The notes: generated by a model not told the origin, from the letters alone. Shown: positions 35,241-43,958, numbered from the stretch's first letter. The stretch is DNA of 64,000 nucleotides from Pyrobaculum sp. 3827-6 (GCF_025641885.1 NZ_JAOTQN010000002.1:1-64000), one strand, 5' to 3'. Numbers and translations: made by a program.

Positions 35241-36089
35241 ATGCTTCTGGCGGTTCCTAGCAAGGGCAGGCTTCAGGAACCTACGCTGAAGCTTCTCGAG
35301 GCTGTCGGCATCAGGCCGCTGGCTTCGGACGAGAGGGCGCTGGTGGTGCCCACCTCGTGGAGTGGGGTAAATCTCATACGGGCCAGGCCCGAGGACATAC
35401 CGTACCTCGTCGAAAGCGGGAGGGTATGGGCTGGCGTGACTGGACACGACTACGTTGTGGAGTCCGGCTCCAACGTAGTTGAGGCCCTCGACTTAGAGTT
35501 CGGGAGGGGGAAGTTGGTGGTTGCGGTTCTGAAATCCAGCGGCGTGTCTACCGTCGAGGAGCTACCACCCGGGGCCCGGGTGGCTACCAAGTTCGTCAAC
35601 ATTGCCTACAACTACTTCGCAGAGCTGGGGAAGAGAGTCCGCATAGTCAGAGTGACGGGGTCCGTTGAGGTGTTGCCGCAGCTCGGCATCGCGGATGCCA
35701 TACTAGACGTGATGGCGACCGGCACCACTCTGGAGGTGCACGGGCTGAGGCCGATAGCCACCGTGCTCGAGACCTCGGCGAGGCTCGTGGTAAACCCCCG
35801 CTACGTGGAGCACGAGCTGACGAAGAAGCTCGTCACATTCATAAGGGGGTACTACGCGGCTCAGGGCAGGAAGATGGTGTTTCTAAACGTCCCCGCGGAC
35901 AAGCTAGAGGCTGTGTTGGCGGTGCTCCCGGCGATGGAGGCCCCCAGCGTGACGAAGCTCGCCAAGGGCGACATTTACGAAGTCTTTTCCGTAGTCCCCG
36001 AAGATGTACTCCCAGATCTCGTGATGCGGCTTAAAGAGGCGGGGGCAAGAGACATAGTCATAACCCCCATAGAAAAGTTAATAGCGTAG
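35241..36089 (+). CDS. hisG: ATP phosphoribosyltransferase HisG, long form
   Basis: First and committed step of histidine synthesis, joining ATP and PRPP. About 282 residues, the long form with a C-terminal ACT-like regulatory domain (KGDIYEVFSVVPEDVLPDL onward), so histidine feedback and no HisZ subunit are expected. Catalytic-domain motifs are LAVPSKGRLQ at the N-terminus, VWAGVTGHDYV (about 56-66) and the PRPP loop LDVMATGTTLEVHGL (about 153-167). ATG 35241 is chosen because it gives the normal HisG N-terminus; a TTG at 35214 would add nine atypical residues. Confidence 0.94.
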   Translation: MLLAVPSKGRLQEPTLKLLEAVGIRPLASDERALVVPTSWSGVNLIRARPEDIPYLVESGRVWAGVTGHDYVVESGSNVVEALDLEFGRGKLVVAVLKSSGVSTVEELPPGARVATKFVNIAYNYFAELGKRVRIVRVTGSVEVLPQLGIADAILDVMATGTTLEVHGLRPIATVLETSARLVVNPRYVEHELTKKLVTFIRGYYAAQGRKMVFLNVPADKLEAVLAVLPAMEAPSVTKLAKGDIYEVFSVVPEDVLPDLVMRLKEAGARDIVITPIEKLIA

Positions 36090-36101
36090 GAGGCGGCGTC
36101 G

Positions 36102-36698
36102 TCAGCGGCCGCCTCTCGCGCCCCTCTCAATTACCGACCTCTGTATTATCTCCGCCACCTCCGCGGCCACCTCCTCTGGACTCCGGGAGGCGTCCACCAC
36201 GGGGTACCCCTCTTCCGCCGCCCTGGCTAGGTATATCTCCCTAACCCTCCTCAGAAATTGGACGTATTCAAACTTCTCCACGTGCCCCCTCCTCCTAATA
36301 CGAGCCTCGGCGACCTCTGGATCTACGTCGAGGACTACGGTGAGGTGGGGCCTCGGCACGAGCCTGTTGATGTATTTTATGAAGTCTATCGGCACCCCCG
36401 CCGCGCCTTGGTACGCTATTGAGGACTCCACGTAGCGTTCGCTGATGACCAGGTACCCCTCCCTTATCTTCGGCTCCACCTCTCTCTTGTAGTGCTCTAT
36501 ACGATCGGCTGCAAACAGCAACGCATCGACGTGGGGGTCCACAGACCCCCCCTTCAGAGCCCACTCCTTTATCAGCCTGCCCACGGGGCCGCCGCTGGGC
36601 TCCTTCGTGACGTATACCCTCGGCAGAAGCTTTGCGAGGAGCTGTATCACAGTGCTCTTGCCCGACCCGTCGATGCCCTCCACCGCTACAAACGCCAT
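36102..36698 (-). CDS. tmk: Thymidylate kinase
   Basis: Phosphorylates dTMP to dTDP. P-loop EGIDGSGKSTVIQLL (about 7-21), the DR(I/Y)/LID-type region LLFAADRIEHYK, SERYVESSIAYQG (about 91-103) and VLDVDPEVAEARI (about 126-138). At 198 residues the length is typical. Although the GINS gene lies upstream on the same strand, a TATTAAAGA block about 26 bases before the ATG suggests a separate leaderless promoter. Confidence 0.94.
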   Translation of the reverse strand: MAFVAVEGIDGSGKSTVIQLLAKLLPRVYVTKEPSGGPVGRLIKEWALKGGSVDPHVDALLFAADRIEHYKREVEPKIREGYLVISERYVESSIAYQGAAGVPIDFIKYINRLVPRPHLTVVLDVDPEVAEARIRRRGHVEKFEYVQFLRRVREIYLARAAEEGYPVVDASRSPEEVAAEVAEIIQRSVIERGARGGR

Positions 36699-36750
36699 GG
36701 CCCCCAGCGGGCGCCTGCTATTAAAGACTCCGCGTAGGGGGGACGCGGCT

Positions 36751-37248
36751 TCACAACACCGAAAGCATAAACTGGGTAATGGCGTTGTACATCGATATCA
36801 AGAGGGCCTTCTCCTCAGGCGTCAGCCGCTCCATGAAGGACTGGTCGTTAACAATGTCGGGTCGTGTGGCTACGAGCAACGCCATCTTCTTCACTCTCTC
36901 TATTAGGAGCTCCCTGACGTCTTGGAGGATGGTCTTGACGATCTTCGCGTCGCCTCTCTTGCTAAGGAGGTATATGGTGAGCCTCAGCCGGGGGTAGAAG
37001 CCCTCCGGCAGCTTCGCGGGATAGGTCTCCCTCTGCTCTACATATTTTAAAGAAGCCACGTCTCTCGGGGGGAGGGCATACGCCTCGTCTATCTCCACGG
37101 CCCCCATCTCGTCCAGCTTCAAGGCGAGGTACAGCGGCACCTCCGCCACCGTGTTGGCTTGGTAGGAGACGCCGAGCAGAGGTAGGGATACGTCCCGCCT
37201 AAACGTGACCCTCACCGGGTAGTAGCTAGCCACGCTGTTGAACGCCAC
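36751..37248 (-). CDS. GINS complex subunit, Gins23-type
   Basis: Component of the replicative helicase assembly (Cdc45/RecJ-MCM-GINS). The small beta domain comes first (VRVTFRRDVSLPLLGVSYQA, then AEVPLYLALKLDEMGAVEID) and the helical domain second (ILQDVRELLIERVKKMALLV), the B-A order of Gins23 rather than Gins51. The GTG at 37248 (Val-Ala-Phe-Asn) fits the TATA distance; an in-frame ATG at 37260 is an alternative. About 165 residues. It faces the CPBP gene across one AT block. Confidence 0.8.
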   Translation of the reverse strand: MAFNSVASYYPVRVTFRRDVSLPLLGVSYQANTVAEVPLYLALKLDEMGAVEIDEAYALPPRDVASLKYVEQRETYPAKLPEGFYPRLRLTIYLLSKRGDAKIVKTILQDVRELLIERVKKMALLVATRPDIVNDQSFMERLTPEEKALLISMYNAITQFMLSVL

Positions 37249-37265
37249 ACATCTACACATATACC

Positions 37266-37276
37266 AGTTAAAAAGA
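37266..37276. promoter_or_regulatory. Shared divergent TATA block, GINS / CPBP protease
   Basis: AGTTAAAAAGA is the only AT-rich element between GTG 37248 (minus) and GTG 37294 (plus), starts 45 bases apart, and sits 18-28 bases from each. Confidence 0.6.
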
Positions 37277-37293
37277 CGCGTTTCCAGCACTGT

Positions 37294-37851
37294 GTGGTAA
37301 TACGGCTCATGGTCACAGCGGCGTTTATCGCCGGCATCGCCGCCTTGGCGATAATAAAGCCGCCGGCGTGCGCCGCGCTGTACGGCGGGACTCTCTACTA
37401 CGCGGCGTTTCTACCCGCGGGCTACCTGGCGAGGTGGCGGCTGGGGAGGGGCTTCCCTCTTGCATACGGCGTGTACTTCCTATCCCTCACGGCGGCGGGG
37501 CTGTTGGTACTAGCCTCGCCGCAGATACTGCAGAGCTACAACGAGGTGAGGGAGGCCCAGGCCCGCTACTTCTCCGCCGCCTCTCAATGCCCCCTGGGGA
37601 GGCCTCTAATCGTGATGCAAGCCGTCTTCCTCGCGCCGCTCGTCGAGGAGGTGGTCTTCCGGGGACTCCTCTTTGAGGAGGTGAGGAGGAGGTGGGGCAC
37701 GGCGTCTGCATACCTAATCTCCTCGCTGGGATTCGCCCTACTCCACAACCCCGGACTCGGGGCGGTTCCCATATTTATCGTCGCCCTATCCCTGGCGTTC
37801 GCTTACCACAGATACGGCCTGCCCGCCAGCATCATGCTCCACGCCACGTAG
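37294..37851 (+). CDS. CPBP-family intramembrane metalloprotease, C-terminally shortened
   Basis: 185 residues with about six membrane segments. The CPBP/CAAX-protease motifs are LVEEVVFRGLLF (about 114-125, EExxxR) and the His in LLHNPGLGAV (about 149-158). The last motif, SIMLHAT, is followed directly by TAG at 37849-37851. The same frame continues for Asn-Thr-Leu-Ala-Met-Phe-Val-His and a second TAG at 37876-37878. Family members usually continue HAxxN through this point, so a tryptophan or tyrosine codon has probably mutated to TAG and the last residues are lost. The activity may or may not survive. Confidence 0.75.
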   Translation: MVIRLMVTAAFIAGIAALAIIKPPACAALYGGTLYYAAFLPAGYLARWRLGRGFPLAYGVYFLSLTAAGLLVLASPQILQSYNEVREAQARYFSAASQCPLGRPLIVMQAVFLAPLVEEVVFRGLLFEEVRRRWGTASAYLISSLGFALLHNPGLGAVPIFIVALSLAFAYHRYGLPASIMLHAT

Positions 37852-37874
37852 AACACCCTCGCCATGTTTGTACA

Positions 37875-38405
37875 CTAGCCGAAGCTCGCCGCGGCGCCTC
37901 CCTCAGCCGCGCAGACAAGCTCCGCCAGCCTCTCGGGATCGTCTACATAAACCACCCTCACCACCCTCCTCTCGTCGAAGTACTCGGGATACGCCTCCCG
38001 GAGGCGGTCTGTGGAGGCCCCCGCCCCCGCCAGCACAAACAGCGGCTTGCCCATGGCATACGCCATAAAGGCCTCTATGGCCGTCCCCACGCCGCCGCCC
38101 ACCACCGCCACGGCGTCGGCAGAGCGCACCATAATCACAGAGCGGCACCGGTACTCGCAACCGCTACGTATCACCACGGCGCCGGGAGGGAGCTCCACCC
38201 CCTCCCTCTCGATTGGCAACACCGCCACCACCCTCAGCCCCCTCCTCAAGGCACTGTCCACCACCTCTTTCATGTGTCACCAGTAGCCGCCCACCAGCAG
38301 AACAGCGTCTGGACACCTGCCGGCCAAGGCCTCTACAAACCTCTCCACCTTCTCAGCTAGCCCCGGGACGTTGTTGCTGTGGACGGCGACTGCTATCTGC
38401 TTCAT
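37875..38405 (-). pseudogene. LOG-family (lysine decarboxylase-like) protein with in-frame TGA
   Basis: Reading from ATG 38405, the frame gives the Rossmann start MKQIAVAVHSNNVPG and LLVGGYW, then TGA at 38277-38279. It continues in frame with HMKEVVDSALRRGLRVVAVLP, GGGVGTAIEAFMAYAMGKP and LREAYPEYF. LOG/TIGR00725-type proteins normally have GGYxGxMxxV at the interruption, so a Gly GGA to TGA change is likely. The downstream part has an ATG at 38273 and could be made alone without the first strand. The start overlaps the moaB stop by four bases, so they form an operon. LOG proteins are nucleotide-binding; some hydrolyse ribosyl nucleotides. Confidence 0.75.
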
Positions 38406-38923
38406 TGTCGGATGAGGTAAAGCACGTGGGGGACCTCGGCGAGGATTATCCGCATGCCAGTCTTCACAGAGTTGGGAGACCCCGGTAGCAGAAACACGGC
38501 CTTGCCGTTTACAACGCCGGCGGTGGACCTCGTTAAAAACGCCGCGGTTCCCACCTCCTGAATACTGTAGTATCTAAACACGTCGCCGAACCCCTCCATC
38601 TCCTTCTCAAACAGCGGCCTCACCGCCTCGATAGTGACGTCAGTCTTCGTAAGCCCAGTCCCCCCGGTGAATATAATCACGTCGACGTCGTCCCTCTGGA
38701 CAAGCTCAAACACCTTCCGCCTAATGGCGTACAAGTCGTCGGGAAGCAAGTCGCGCCCCACCACGACATGCCCAGCATCCCTAGCCATAGCCTCCGCCAA
38801 GTCGCCAGACTCATCCCCCGGAGACCCCCCCGCGGACCTCTCCCTAAACCTAGACGTGCTAACAGTCACGATGTAGAACCTAGCCACACGAGGCCCCTGC
38901 GATCTGTGGTGCTCGTGAGCCAT
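38402..38923 (-). CDS. moaB: Molybdenum cofactor biosynthesis protein MoaB
   Basis: MogA/MoaB-type molybdopterin adenylyltransferase; archaeal MoaB also serves tungsten cofactor synthesis. 173 residues with VVTVSTSRFRE at the start, IIFTGGTGLTKTDVTIEAV (about 93-111) and LLPGSPNSVKTGM (about 148-160). The first ~12 residues are polar and His-rich. CTATTTAAAAC lies about 20-25 bases upstream of the ATG. It overlaps the following LOG-family gene by ATGA. Confidence 0.93.
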   Translation of the reverse strand: MAHEHHRSQGPRVARFYIVTVSTSRFRERSAGGSPGDESGDLAEAMARDAGHVVVGRDLLPDDLYAIRRKVFELVQRDDVDVIIFTGGTGLTKTDVTIEAVRPLFEKEMEGFGDVFRYYSIQEVGTAAFLTRSTAGVVNGKAVFLLPGSPNSVKTGMRIILAEVPHVLYLIRQ

Positions 38924-39057
38924 GTAGAAACATACACACTATTTAAAACCAGCCACCCCCCAACGCCAGTAGCCAGCGCCACCCCACACCCCCCGCGCAT
39001 CTCTGTGGGCGTCTTCGCATATCCACAACACTTTATAAACTACGCCAAGCTTATGCT

Positions 39058-39552
39058 GTGCTAATTGTGTTGGATCTAGACGGCACGGCGTGGGATCATC
39101 TAGACATCTCTTCGCTCTACCCCCCATTTAGACGGGTCTCCCCGCTGAAGATACAAGACAGCAGAGGGGTGGAGGTGGCTCTGAGGCCGCACCTCCCCGA
39201 CTTCTTAAAGTGGGCCGTGGAGGACGGCCACGTCCTCGCCACTTTGTCCTGGAACGACTTTGACGTGGCGTACCAGGCGCTGAGGGCCTTCGAAATAGAC
39301 AAGTACTTCCACTACCTAGCAATAGAGCCACACCCCCGTAAAGACAAGATGCTCTACAAACTACTTAGGCAGATCAAGGCGGAGAGGGGACTCGACATAG
39401 AGCCTCGGGACGTCGTCTATATAGACGACAGAGATATACACATCCGAGAGATCTGGGAAAACATCGGCCCGGTGCGCTTCATCCACTTCGGCAGAGACGT
39501 CAAGTGCTTCCTGGAGGTAATCCAGCTACTCAACCCTTCACCGCGTAGCTGA
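39058..39552 (+). CDS. MDP-1-like magnesium-dependent phosphatase (HAD)
   Basis: 164 residues. HAD motif I is VLDLDGTAWDH (about 4-14), motif II is ATLSWND (about 61-67, with Ser), the Lys is in PRKDKMLYKLL, and motif III is DVVYIDDRDIHIREI (about 121-135). The sequence and spacing match MDP-1 phosphatases, which act on phosphotyrosine and sugar phosphates in vitro. GTG start 39058 with CTTTATAAAC about 20-27 bases upstream. The 3' end overlaps the convergent binding-protein gene by 23 bases. Confidence 0.88.
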   Translation: MLIVLDLDGTAWDHLDISSLYPPFRRVSPLKIQDSRGVEVALRPHLPDFLKWAVEDGHVLATLSWNDFDVAYQALRAFEIDKYFHYLAIEPHPRKDKMLYKLLRQIKAERGLDIEPRDVVYIDDRDIHIREIWENIGPVRFIHFGRDVKCFLEVIQLLNPSPRS

Positions 39553-40726
39553 TCTTCTCCACCGCCTTAATCATCTCCTCTGTGTAGTTCAGATATATTA
39601 GATTAGCGGACTCCGGCGGAAACACAACCGGATCGTTGAGAATGTCTGGGTCCAGGTACTTCGCCAGCAACTGCCTCTTCAAGGCGGTGGGGTAGTTAGA
39701 CGCCTTCACGATGCGCGCGGAGTTCTCCGGCCGGAGCAGGAAGTCGATGAAGAGATACGCGGCTTCGACATTCTTGGCGTCGCGCGGGATCACCATGAAG
39801 TCGACCCATCTGTGGGTCTTCGGCTTGGGGAGGACGTATTCAAACTTGTCGGCGTTTGCCTGGCCGGCGGTTTTGGTAAACTCGTCTCTCGCGGTGGTGG
39901 CGTCGCCAGACCAGATCTGGGAGACCCAGAGCTCGCCTGCGGCAAGCGCGGGCACTATCTGGCTGATGCCAAGGTACCCCCTTATGTAGGGCTTCTGCTT
40001 CTTCAACAAGTCGATCACCTTGTTCACGGCGCCCTCACTCCAGTCGTCCGGGTCTATGCCTAGGGCGTATTTAGCGGCCATCACAGGCTCGACAAACTCC
40101 TCCAGCATGGCCACCCTATTCCTAATTTTTTCCAGGATTGCCGCGTCGAACAAGTCCTCCCACTTCTCTAACCTACCGACGTCGGCCTTCATCGCGTAGT
40201 AGTTCACAGCGAAGCCCGTCGTGCCGAAGGCGTACGGAACCGAGTACTGCAGACCGGGGTCGTTCGGATTTTCAAAAAATGCAGGATCTACGTTGCCTAG
40301 GTTACTCAGCTTGTTGTGGTCTATCTTCCTCACGTACCCCCCATTTATTATCTCCTTGAGATAGGTGTCCGGGAGGACCACCAGATCGTAACCCCCGCCG
40401 CCCCTCAGCAAGGCGGCGTAGGCCTCCTCGCCGCTTTCAAACTCCTGGTACACCACCTTTATGCCGTACTCCTTCTCAAACTCGGGAAGCAGATCCTTGT
40501 CGATGTAGTACGAGTAGTTGTAGACGGCGATTTCCCCGCCACGCTTGGGGGCGGGGGTGGTTGCCGTCGTGGTGGTGGAAGAGGAAGTAGAGGTGATCGT
40601 GGCTGAGGTGGTGGTTGCCGTCCCCTGCGCCTCCGCTTGCTTTCTCGTAAGCAGGAGCCCGCCCCCAACGGCGGCTAGGACTGCGGCGGCGCCAGCGGCT
40701 ATGAGGAGCTTCCTCCTGGTGACCAT
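39530..40726 (-). CDS. Polyamine-type ABC transporter substrate-binding protein
   Basis: PotD/PotF-like extracytoplasmic binding protein. ATG 40726 gives [20 protein letters not shown], a signal or anchor with twin Arg. A Ser/Thr-rich linker of about 30 residues follows, a typical archaeal surface tether, then the binding domain: [49 protein letters not shown] and [16 protein letters not shown]. Spermidine or putrescine is the likely ligand, but other ligands occur. No permease or ATPase gene is in the window. The start lies inside the end of the DUF99 gene. Confidence 0.85.
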   Translation of the reverse strand: MVTRRKLLIAAGAAAVLAAVGGGLLLTRKQAEAQGTATTTSATITSTSSSTTTTATTPAPKRGGEIAVYNYSYYIDKDLLPEFEKEYGIKVVYQEFESGEEAYAALLRGGGGYDLVVLPDTYLKEIINGGYVRKIDHNKLSNLGNVDPAFFENPNDPGLQYSVPYAFGTTGFAVNYYAMKADVGRLEKWEDLFDAAILEKIRNRVAMLEEFVEPVMAAKYALGIDPDDWSEGAVNKVIDLLKKQKPYIRGYLGISQIVPALAAGELWVSQIWSGDATTARDEFTKTAGQANADKFEYVLPKPKTHRWVDFMVIPRDAKNVEAAYLFIDFLLRPENSARIVKASNYPTALKRQLLAKYLDPDILNDPVVFPPESANLIYLNYTEEMIKAVEKISYAVKG

Positions 40727-41286
40727 TGTTGCCCAGCCGTACATTGAATTTTTAAAAATTGTCTAGCCCCGCTGGCGATTATCTTAGCTATGCGTAGAGG
40801 CTCCGGCATCTTGCCGAATTTCATACAGGCCTCCGCCGCCTTACCCGCGTCTATGGGGTCGATGCCCCAGGACCTTACGTAAATCTTGAAACCGTCTCTA
40901 GTGTAGTAAAGCGTGGGTGGGCCCAGCCTCCTAATGGCCTCCAGCCTCTCCTCCCAGTCTGGGAATAACTTCTTCACGGCCTCTTCAACGCGCCCCTCGG
41001 GCTCCTCGAAGACGTAGCAAGCAACAGGCTTTTGAAACCTGGTGTAAAGCGCCTCCCCGTCTATCCAGTTGTAGAAGGACACTATGCACCCGTCGAGCAT
41101 GACGAGGCTGACGTCTCTCTTAAGGACGGCGCCGAGTATCCTAGCGGCGGCTTCTGTGCCGTCTCTACCCCCGACCTTGGCCTTTGCGAACGCCACGTCC
41201 TCCACCACGCCGTCGCGCCGGGCCCTCACGCCGACGTACACCGACTCGCCGTCTTCCAGTCTGAAGCTCTCGGCTATGGCCACCAC
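40699..41286 (-). CDS. DUF99 family protein
   Basis: About 195 residues. [35 protein letters not shown] and [16 protein letters not shown] identify the archaeal DUF99 family, whose fold has been related to endonuclease V; activity is unproven and the usual acidic residue after the first strand is not obvious. No ATG is available. GTG 41286 lies about ten bases after the upstream aminotransferase-like stop and avoids a 100-base overlap. The 3' end overlaps the binding-protein start by 28 bases. Confidence 0.75.
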   Translation of the reverse strand: MVAIAESFRLEDGESVYVGVRARRDGVVEDVAFAKAKVGGRDGTEAAARILGAVLKRDVSLVMLDGCIVSFYNWIDGEALYTRFQKPVACYVFEEPEGRVEEAVKKLFPDWEERLEAIRRLGPPTLYYTRDGFKIYVRSWGIDPIDAGKAAEACMKFGKMPEPLRIAKIIASGARQFLKIQCTAGQQWSPGGSSS

Positions 41287-41296
41287 CTTGAAGTTT

Positions 41297-42175
41297 TTAG
41301 AGAGGTACCTTGGATAGGAAATCGGCGAGCTCCTCCTCTGTCGCACTAGTGAGGCCCAGCCTGACGTACTCCCCGAAGCGGCCTCTCCAGGAGAAGACAC
41401 TGCCGTCTAGGGCGCCGTGTTTTAAAAAAATTGTCTTATCCCTAGGCCTCAGCCACGCGAAGTAAGGCGTGGCCTCCACGCCTAGGTGTTGCCTCACCAG
41501 ATCGCGGCGCCTCGCCAGGGAGTTAAACACGGCGTAGACAGCGCCGGACTTCACGGCGGCGTAGAACAAATACTGCATATACGTAGGCGGGTGTAGATAT
41601 GACGCCTCCAGGACGTTTAGGTAGTAGTCGGAGAGGCTTGGCGGGACCGCGACGTACGCCAAGTGGAGGCTGGGGAAAAGCACGTCGAGCGAGCCGACGA
41701 CGACGGCGCCCTCCGGTACGTACGGCACGTCGCCGGCGAGTAGGCCGTAGGTCAAGTCGTAAATGGCTAGAGGCGCCGAGCGCGCCGCCGCCTCCAGCTC
41801 GCCGGCGGTATATATATACCCGTCGGGGTTCCTCCAGTGGGGCTGTATATACACGGCCTTAGGCCTTCCGCACTTGGCGTAGCTTAATACTTCTTTCTGT
41901 GTGGGGTCCTCCGGCTGTATGCACTCCCCCGGGTTTAGGTGGATTTCTGCAACGACCCTGATGCTGTCGGCTATGCTTGTGGTGAAGTACACCTCGTGTC
42001 TCGTAAAGCCCTTTGCGGCTAGGATTCTCCTCAGCTCCTCCCTGGGCTCGGGCGCCCCCGCGGTGTCTGTGTACTGCAGAGCCCGCCTGCCGAATTCCCT
42101 CACCACGGTTTCGTGTACTAGCCTCACCACATCCACGTCGCTGTTTTTTATCCAGGTGCCGCTTAGGTCAACCAT
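41297..42175 (-). CDS. Aminotransferase-like protein lacking the PLP lysine
   Basis: 292 residues with the fold-type I aminotransferase layout: [14 protein letters not shown] at the start, [19 protein letters not shown] (the NP-x-G motif, about 110-128) and [14 protein letters not shown] (Asp-Tyr of the cofactor site). The Schiff-base segment reads [20 protein letters not shown] (about 159-178), where active enzymes have Ser-x-Ser-Lys before the Pro-Gly-Leu-Arg. No Lys is in that segment. The protein is therefore probably not a transaminase; a binding or regulatory role is possible. It starts 24 bases from the divergent HypE-like gene and is followed by DUF99. Confidence 0.75.
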   Translation of the reverse strand: MVDLSGTWIKNSDVDVVRLVHETVVREFGRRALQYTDTAGAPEPREELRRILAAKGFTRHEVYFTTSIADSIRVVAEIHLNPGECIQPEDPTQKEVLSYAKCGRPKAVYIQPHWRNPDGYIYTAGELEAAARSAPLAIYDLTYGLLAGDVPYVPEGAVVVGSLDVLFPSLHLAYVAVPPSLSDYYLNVLEASYLHPPTYMQYLFYAAVKSGAVYAVFNSLARRRDLVRQHLGVEATPYFAWLRPRDKTIFLKHGALDGSVFSWRGRFGEYVRLGLTSATEEELADFLSKVPL

Positions 42176-42199
42176 TTAACATAGGGAAATTTGGCGTTT

Positions 42200-43177
42200 A
42201 TGAAGATTGGTAAGCTACCGCCTGACCTGCTTCAGCGCCTTGTACTCGCCAGACGGGGGGCGGCGAGGCGGGAGGTGCTTGTGGGACCCGCGGTGGGGGA
42301 AGACGCGGCGGTTATAGACGTAGGCGGGAGGTACCTGGCGGTCCACACGGACCCCATATCGGGCTCGGTGAAGCTACTCGGCTACCTCGCGGTGTACATC
42401 CCCACGAACGACATAGCGGTGAGGGGGGTGGAGCCGATGTGGCTCTCCACGGCGCTGTTTCTGCCTCCGGGCGCGGACGAGTCTGTCCTCGACATGATTA
42501 CTAGGCAGATAGACGAGGCGGCGGGGAGGCTGGGGATTATGGTGGTGGGCGGCCACACGGAGGTGACCACGGCCGTTACCAGGCCGATGGCGGTGGCCAC
42601 GGCGATGGGCGTCGGCGATAGGTATGTATCCACGGGGGGCGCCCGGCCCGGCGACGTAGTCATTATGACCAAATCCGCGGGGCAGGAGGCCGCCTCTATC
42701 CTCGCGACGGACTTCAGAGAGGAGGCTCTCAAGAGGGGGGTGGAGCCGGAGGCTGTGGCGAGGGCGGAGAGGCTGGCCCTTGAGGTGTCTGTGGCGAGGG
42801 AGGCCCTTGCCTTGGCCGACATAGCCACGTCTATGCACGACCCCACTGAGGGCGGCTTGGCCAACGGGCTGGCGGAGATCGCCTACGCGTCGGGAGTGTC
42901 AATAGACGTGGATAGGGGAAAGGTCGTCGTCTACAGGGAGGTGGAGGCGCTGTGCCGAGCCTTCGGCATAGACCCCCTCGAGACGTTGAGCTCGGGTGTG
43001 CTCCTCGCCACGGTGCCCCGCGGGAGGCTAGACGAGGCTGTGGAGAGGCTGAAGGCGCTGGGCGTGCCGCACGCCGTGATCGGCGAGGTGAAGCCGCCGA
43101 GCGGCTACCTGGTCAGAATCGGCGGGAAGATATACACAAGGCCCTACGTCGAGGATAAGTTGTTCACGTTTTTCTAA
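42200..43177 (+). CDS. HypE-like AIR synthase-related protein
   Basis: About 325 residues. Its AIR-synthase/HypE fold has GPAVGEDAAVIDVG (about 29-42), a nucleotide/metal loop at VHTDPISGS (about 49-57), VVGGHTEVT, the middle helix-strand unit SMHDPTEGGLANGLAEIA (about 215-232) and SSGVLLATVP. It lacks the C-terminal Pro-Arg-Ile-Cys signature of true HypE, so hydrogenase maturation is unlikely; such archaeal proteins are uncharacterised. The ATG 42200 has TTTAACATA 17-25 bases upstream, overlapping the divergent gene's start codon. Confidence 0.82.
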   Translation: MKIGKLPPDLLQRLVLARRGAARREVLVGPAVGEDAAVIDVGGRYLAVHTDPISGSVKLLGYLAVYIPTNDIAVRGVEPMWLSTALFLPPGADESVLDMITRQIDEAAGRLGIMVVGGHTEVTTAVTRPMAVATAMGVGDRYVSTGGARPGDVVIMTKSAGQEAASILATDFREEALKRGVEPEAVARAERLALEVSVAREALALADIATSMHDPTEGGLANGLAEIAYASGVSIDVDRGKVVVYREVEALCRAFGIDPLETLSSGVLLATVPRGRLDEAVERLKALGVPHAVIGEVKPPSGYLVRIGGKIYTRPYVEDKLFTFF

Positions 43178-43958
43178 GCTCTACGAGGGCCTCTATGAGG
43201 AGCCTAGCCACGTCTACTCCTGTGGTTTTCATGAGTGCCTTGAACTCCGGTATTCCGTTGACCTCGTTGACGTACAGCCTGTCTCCTATGAGTATATCCA
43301 CGCCGGCGTAGAAAGCCCCCACAGATCTCGCCGCCTTCACAGCGAGGTCTTCCAACTCGCCGTCTATCTGCTGAGGCTCTGTCCGGCCACCCCTGGCGGC
43401 GTTGCTTCTCCAGTCGCCTCTGGGGGGTATCCTCCTCATGGCCGCCACTGCCCTCTCCCCGATTATAAAGACTCTGATGTCCTCCCCAGTGCCTATCATC
43501 TCCTGTAGCAGAAATACCTCGTTCTCCGCGGATCTCATCAAGAGCCTCACCTCCTCGGGCGCGGTAACCAGCGCCACCTTACGCCCCCAGCTACCGCTGG
43601 CTGTCTTCACAATAGCTCTTTCTCCCACCTCCACCTCGGCTTCGCCGAAGAGCACCTTGGTTCTGGGCACCGGGAGCCCGCTGGCCCTTAGCCTCGCCAG
43701 GGTAACTGCCTTGTTCCAGCTCACGGCTATGGCGCTGGAGGAGTTGACGGCTAGCCCTCCGTTGCCCTCGACCACCGCGGCCGCCACGATGCCCTTGTTA
43801 TGGCTCAGGGTCCTTATTAGGTAGACGTCGGGCTCCCACCCCTCCACATCCAACACCTCCCCTATCTTCACAGTTTTCAAAGCTACACCGAGCCTCTCCG
43901 CAGTCTTTATCAAAGCCTTCTCCTCTTCCCTGACCACGTCGTATACCAGCGTCACCAC
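43164..43958 (-). CDS. RimK-type ATP-grasp ligase, LysX/ArgX-like
   Basis: 264 residues. ATP-grasp core: SSSAIAVSWNKAVTLARL (about 74-91), IVKTASGSWGRKVALV (about 115-130), EMIGTGEDIRVFIIGERAVA and the metal site YVNEVNGIPEFKALMKTTGVD (about 228-248). The EVN-x-x-PEFK pattern matches LysX/ArgX, which attach alpha-aminoadipate or glutamate to the carrier LysW. No lysW gene is in the window. The start overlaps the carB stop by seven bases, so the operon is carA-carB-ligase, favouring an arginine role; glutamate versus aminoadipate cannot be decided from sequence. Confidence 0.8.
   Translation of the reverse strand: MVTLVYDVVREEEKALIKTAERLGVALKTVKIGEVLDVEGWEPDVYLIRTLSHNKGIVAAAVVEGNGGLAVNSSSAIAVSWNKAVTLARLRASGLPVPRTKVLFGEAEVEVGERAIVKTASGSWGRKVALVTAPEEVRLLMRSAENEVFLLQEMIGTGEDIRVFIIGERAVAAMRRIPPRGDWRSNAARGGRTEPQQIDGELEDLAVKAARSVGAFYAGVDILIGDRLYVNEVNGIPEFKALMKTTGVDVARLLIEALVELRKT

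Noticed and set aside
37849-38279. Pyrrolysine or selenocysteine recoding to explain the isolated TAG and TGA codons
   Set aside because: TAG and TGA are ordinary stops of many genes here, no insertion element is visible, and the interrupted families do not use these residues.
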